A stretch of 5,332 nucleotides of DNA from Acetobacteraceae bacterium (lineage in GTDB: Bacteria > Pseudomonadota > Alphaproteobacteria > Acetobacterales > Acetobacteraceae): assembly GCA_019689515.1 (NCBI GenBank), contig JADGHI010000299.1, positions 1 through 5,332 of the forward strand. The letters are read 5' to 3'. Positions 4,315 to 5,332 of the stretch are shown in pieces. Position 1 is the stretch's first letter. Each line of letters starts with the position of its first letter. The notes under the pieces were generated by a model, which was given only the letters and a program-made list of their open reading frames with translations, was not told the origin of the DNA and ran no database searches. The position numbers and the translations under genes were made by a program.

Positions 4315-5332
4315 TCAGCCCGAGCCCGCGAGCAGGCGGCGGAGCTGCCCCCGCGTCAGTTCGCCGGTCTGCGGCTGGCGGATGCTGCGCTGGAAAGCGC
4401 GGATCGCATCGCGGGTCCGCGGACCGATCCGGCCATCCGGCGTGCCGGCGTTGAAATTGCGCGCGTTCAGGGCGCGCTGCACGCGCTCGGCAGTCTCCCG
4501 GTCGAGCTCCGCCACAACGTCCTCCGCTGCGCCTGCCGCGACCGCGACCGGGGGTGGCGCGGCGGGTGCCCCCTCGGGCGCCGCCACCCGCGAGGGCGGC
4601 GCGAGCGCGGCCTCCTCGACCTGGCGCAGCTCGGCGGCGAAGACCTCGCGATGCGGCTCCGCGCCATAGGTCCAGATCTCGTCGCTGGTCCGGTGCAGCG
4701 TCTCGGGACGGGCGAGGCGCACCGCGCGGACCGCGTAGCGCCAGTCCGCCGCGTTGCGCAGCAGCGCGCCGCTGCCCCCTTCGCCCACCGCCAGCGCTCG
4801 CCCGGGCTCCCCCTCGGCGATCCGCGCCATCTCGATCACCGGGCACTCGCCGGCTTCGGTCCGCCAGCGCCCGCGCGGCGGCAGGCCGGTGAGCAGTTCG
4901 CGCGCCTGGGTCTGAACGACCGGCTCGAACACGCCGCGATTGCCATAGGCGCCGAGCGCCTTCCCCATGGGAATTCCGGCCGCCTCCAGGCTGCGGTCGC
5001 GGAACAGCAGGTCCACCACCACGGCGCGCACCGCCAGCGGGCCGGTGTTGGCGATCTCGGCGCACAGTGCCGTCGGCCCCCCCGACGGCGCCCCGCCGCG
5101 CGCCGCGGGTCGCGGCCAGCCCGGGGCGGGGCGGGAGGCGATGGTGACGAAGCGGCGCGCGTAGTCGGCGGCCAGCGCCTCGGCGAAGGCGTCGCCGGCT
5201 GCCTCGGCCGCCGCCTCGGCCTCCTCCGCCCGTGCAGCGGCGGCCTGTGCCGCCTCCCGCTCCGCGGTCGTCGGTGGCACCTCGGCGCTGAGCGCGGCGG
5301 CGTAGGCGGCCTCGGCCGCCCTCAGCTCGGTG
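4315..5332 (-). CDS. C-terminal part of an Ala/Glu-rich protein with a peptidoglycan-binding domain
   Basis: The frame is open to the right edge; 338 residues and the TGA stop (4317-4315) are visible, and the true start lies outside. A GTG at 5280 is in frame but sits inside an uninterrupted Ala/Glu-rich helix, so I treat it as internal. Visible order: an Ala/Glu/Arg helical or coiled-coil stretch (residues about 1-60), then a middle region (about 85-235) of probable beta strands with CAEIANTGPLAVRAVVVDLL, which resembles Ig-like 'N-T-G...V-V-V...F-R-D' sandwich modules, a Pro/Ala linker (about 240-270), and a C-terminal PG_binding_1 domain (about 281-335) with VQRALNARNF, DGRIGPRTRDAI and RAFQRS. 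The domain implies cell-wall anchoring, hence export, but the signal sequence would be off-window. Two cysteines (about 90 and 163) could form a disulfide. No catalytic domain is visible. I do not recognise the overall protein. Confidence 0.75.
   Translation of the reverse strand, partial: TELRAAEAAYAAALSAEVPPTTAEREAAQAAAARAEEAEAAAEAAGDAFAEALAADYARRFVTIASRPAPGWPRPAARGGAPSGGPTALCAEIANTGPLAVRAVVVDLLFRDRSLEAAGIPMGKALGAYGNRGVFEPVVQTQARELLTGLPPRGRWRTEAGECPVIEMARIAEGEPGRALAVGEGGSGALLRNAADWRYAVRAVRLARPETLHRTSDEIWTYGAEPHREVFAAELRQVEEAALAPPSRVAAPEGAPAAPPPVAVAAGAAEDVVAELDRETAERVQRALNARNFNAGTPDGRIGPRTRDAIRAFQRSIRQPQTGELTRGQLRRLLAGSG

Noticed and set aside
4067..5065. Minus-strand 332-codon frame and plus-strand frames within the peptidoglycan-binding gene
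   Set aside because: They are alternative frames of Arg/Gly/Ala filler. The frame ending at 4315 contains a recognisable PG-binding domain.

Overview
The window is GC-rich (about 70% or more by eye), with strong G/C bias at third codon positions. It looks like the chromosome of an alphaproteobacterium. The best markers are two small families that, as I recall them, are essentially alphaproteobacterial: DUF1013/TrcR and DUF1192. The rpmI-rplT-pheS order without infC next to it also fits. The very high GC suggests Rhodospirillales/Acetobacteraceae (Roseomonas-like), but that is a guess.

Layout, left to right. (1) Positions 1-856, minus strand: the translation operon rpmI (L35), rplT (L20), pheS (Phe-tRNA synthetase alpha, cut off by the window edge). 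A promoter candidate lies at 949-977 and a terminator/attenuator-like hairpin sits between rplT and pheS. (2) Positions 1043-2719, plus strand, divergent from rpmI: a DUF853 (YjgR-type) HerA-like P-loop ATPase. (3) Positions 2720-3177: 458 bases with no convincing gene, containing a perfect 18-bp inverted repeat just after the ATPase gene. (4) Positions 3178-3393, minus: a 71-residue DUF1192 protein. (5) Positions 3553-4113, plus, divergent from DUF1192: trcR, with a good sigma70-type promoter and a leader hairpin that buries a Shine-Dalgarno-like sequence. (6) Positions 4114-4314: a convergent intergenic stretch with several short hairpins. (7) From 4315 past the right edge, minus: the C-terminal 338 residues of an Ala/Glu-rich protein ending in a peptidoglycan-binding domain.

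This is mainly core-genome housekeeping DNA. I see no phage, insertion sequence, CRISPR, toxin-antitoxin or defence cluster, no tRNA or rRNA, and no obvious new multi-gene system. The points worth a second look are RNA-level structures (the pheS upstream hairpin, the 18-bp inverted repeat, the trcR leader hairpin) and the unassigned middle region of the peptidoglycan-binding protein.
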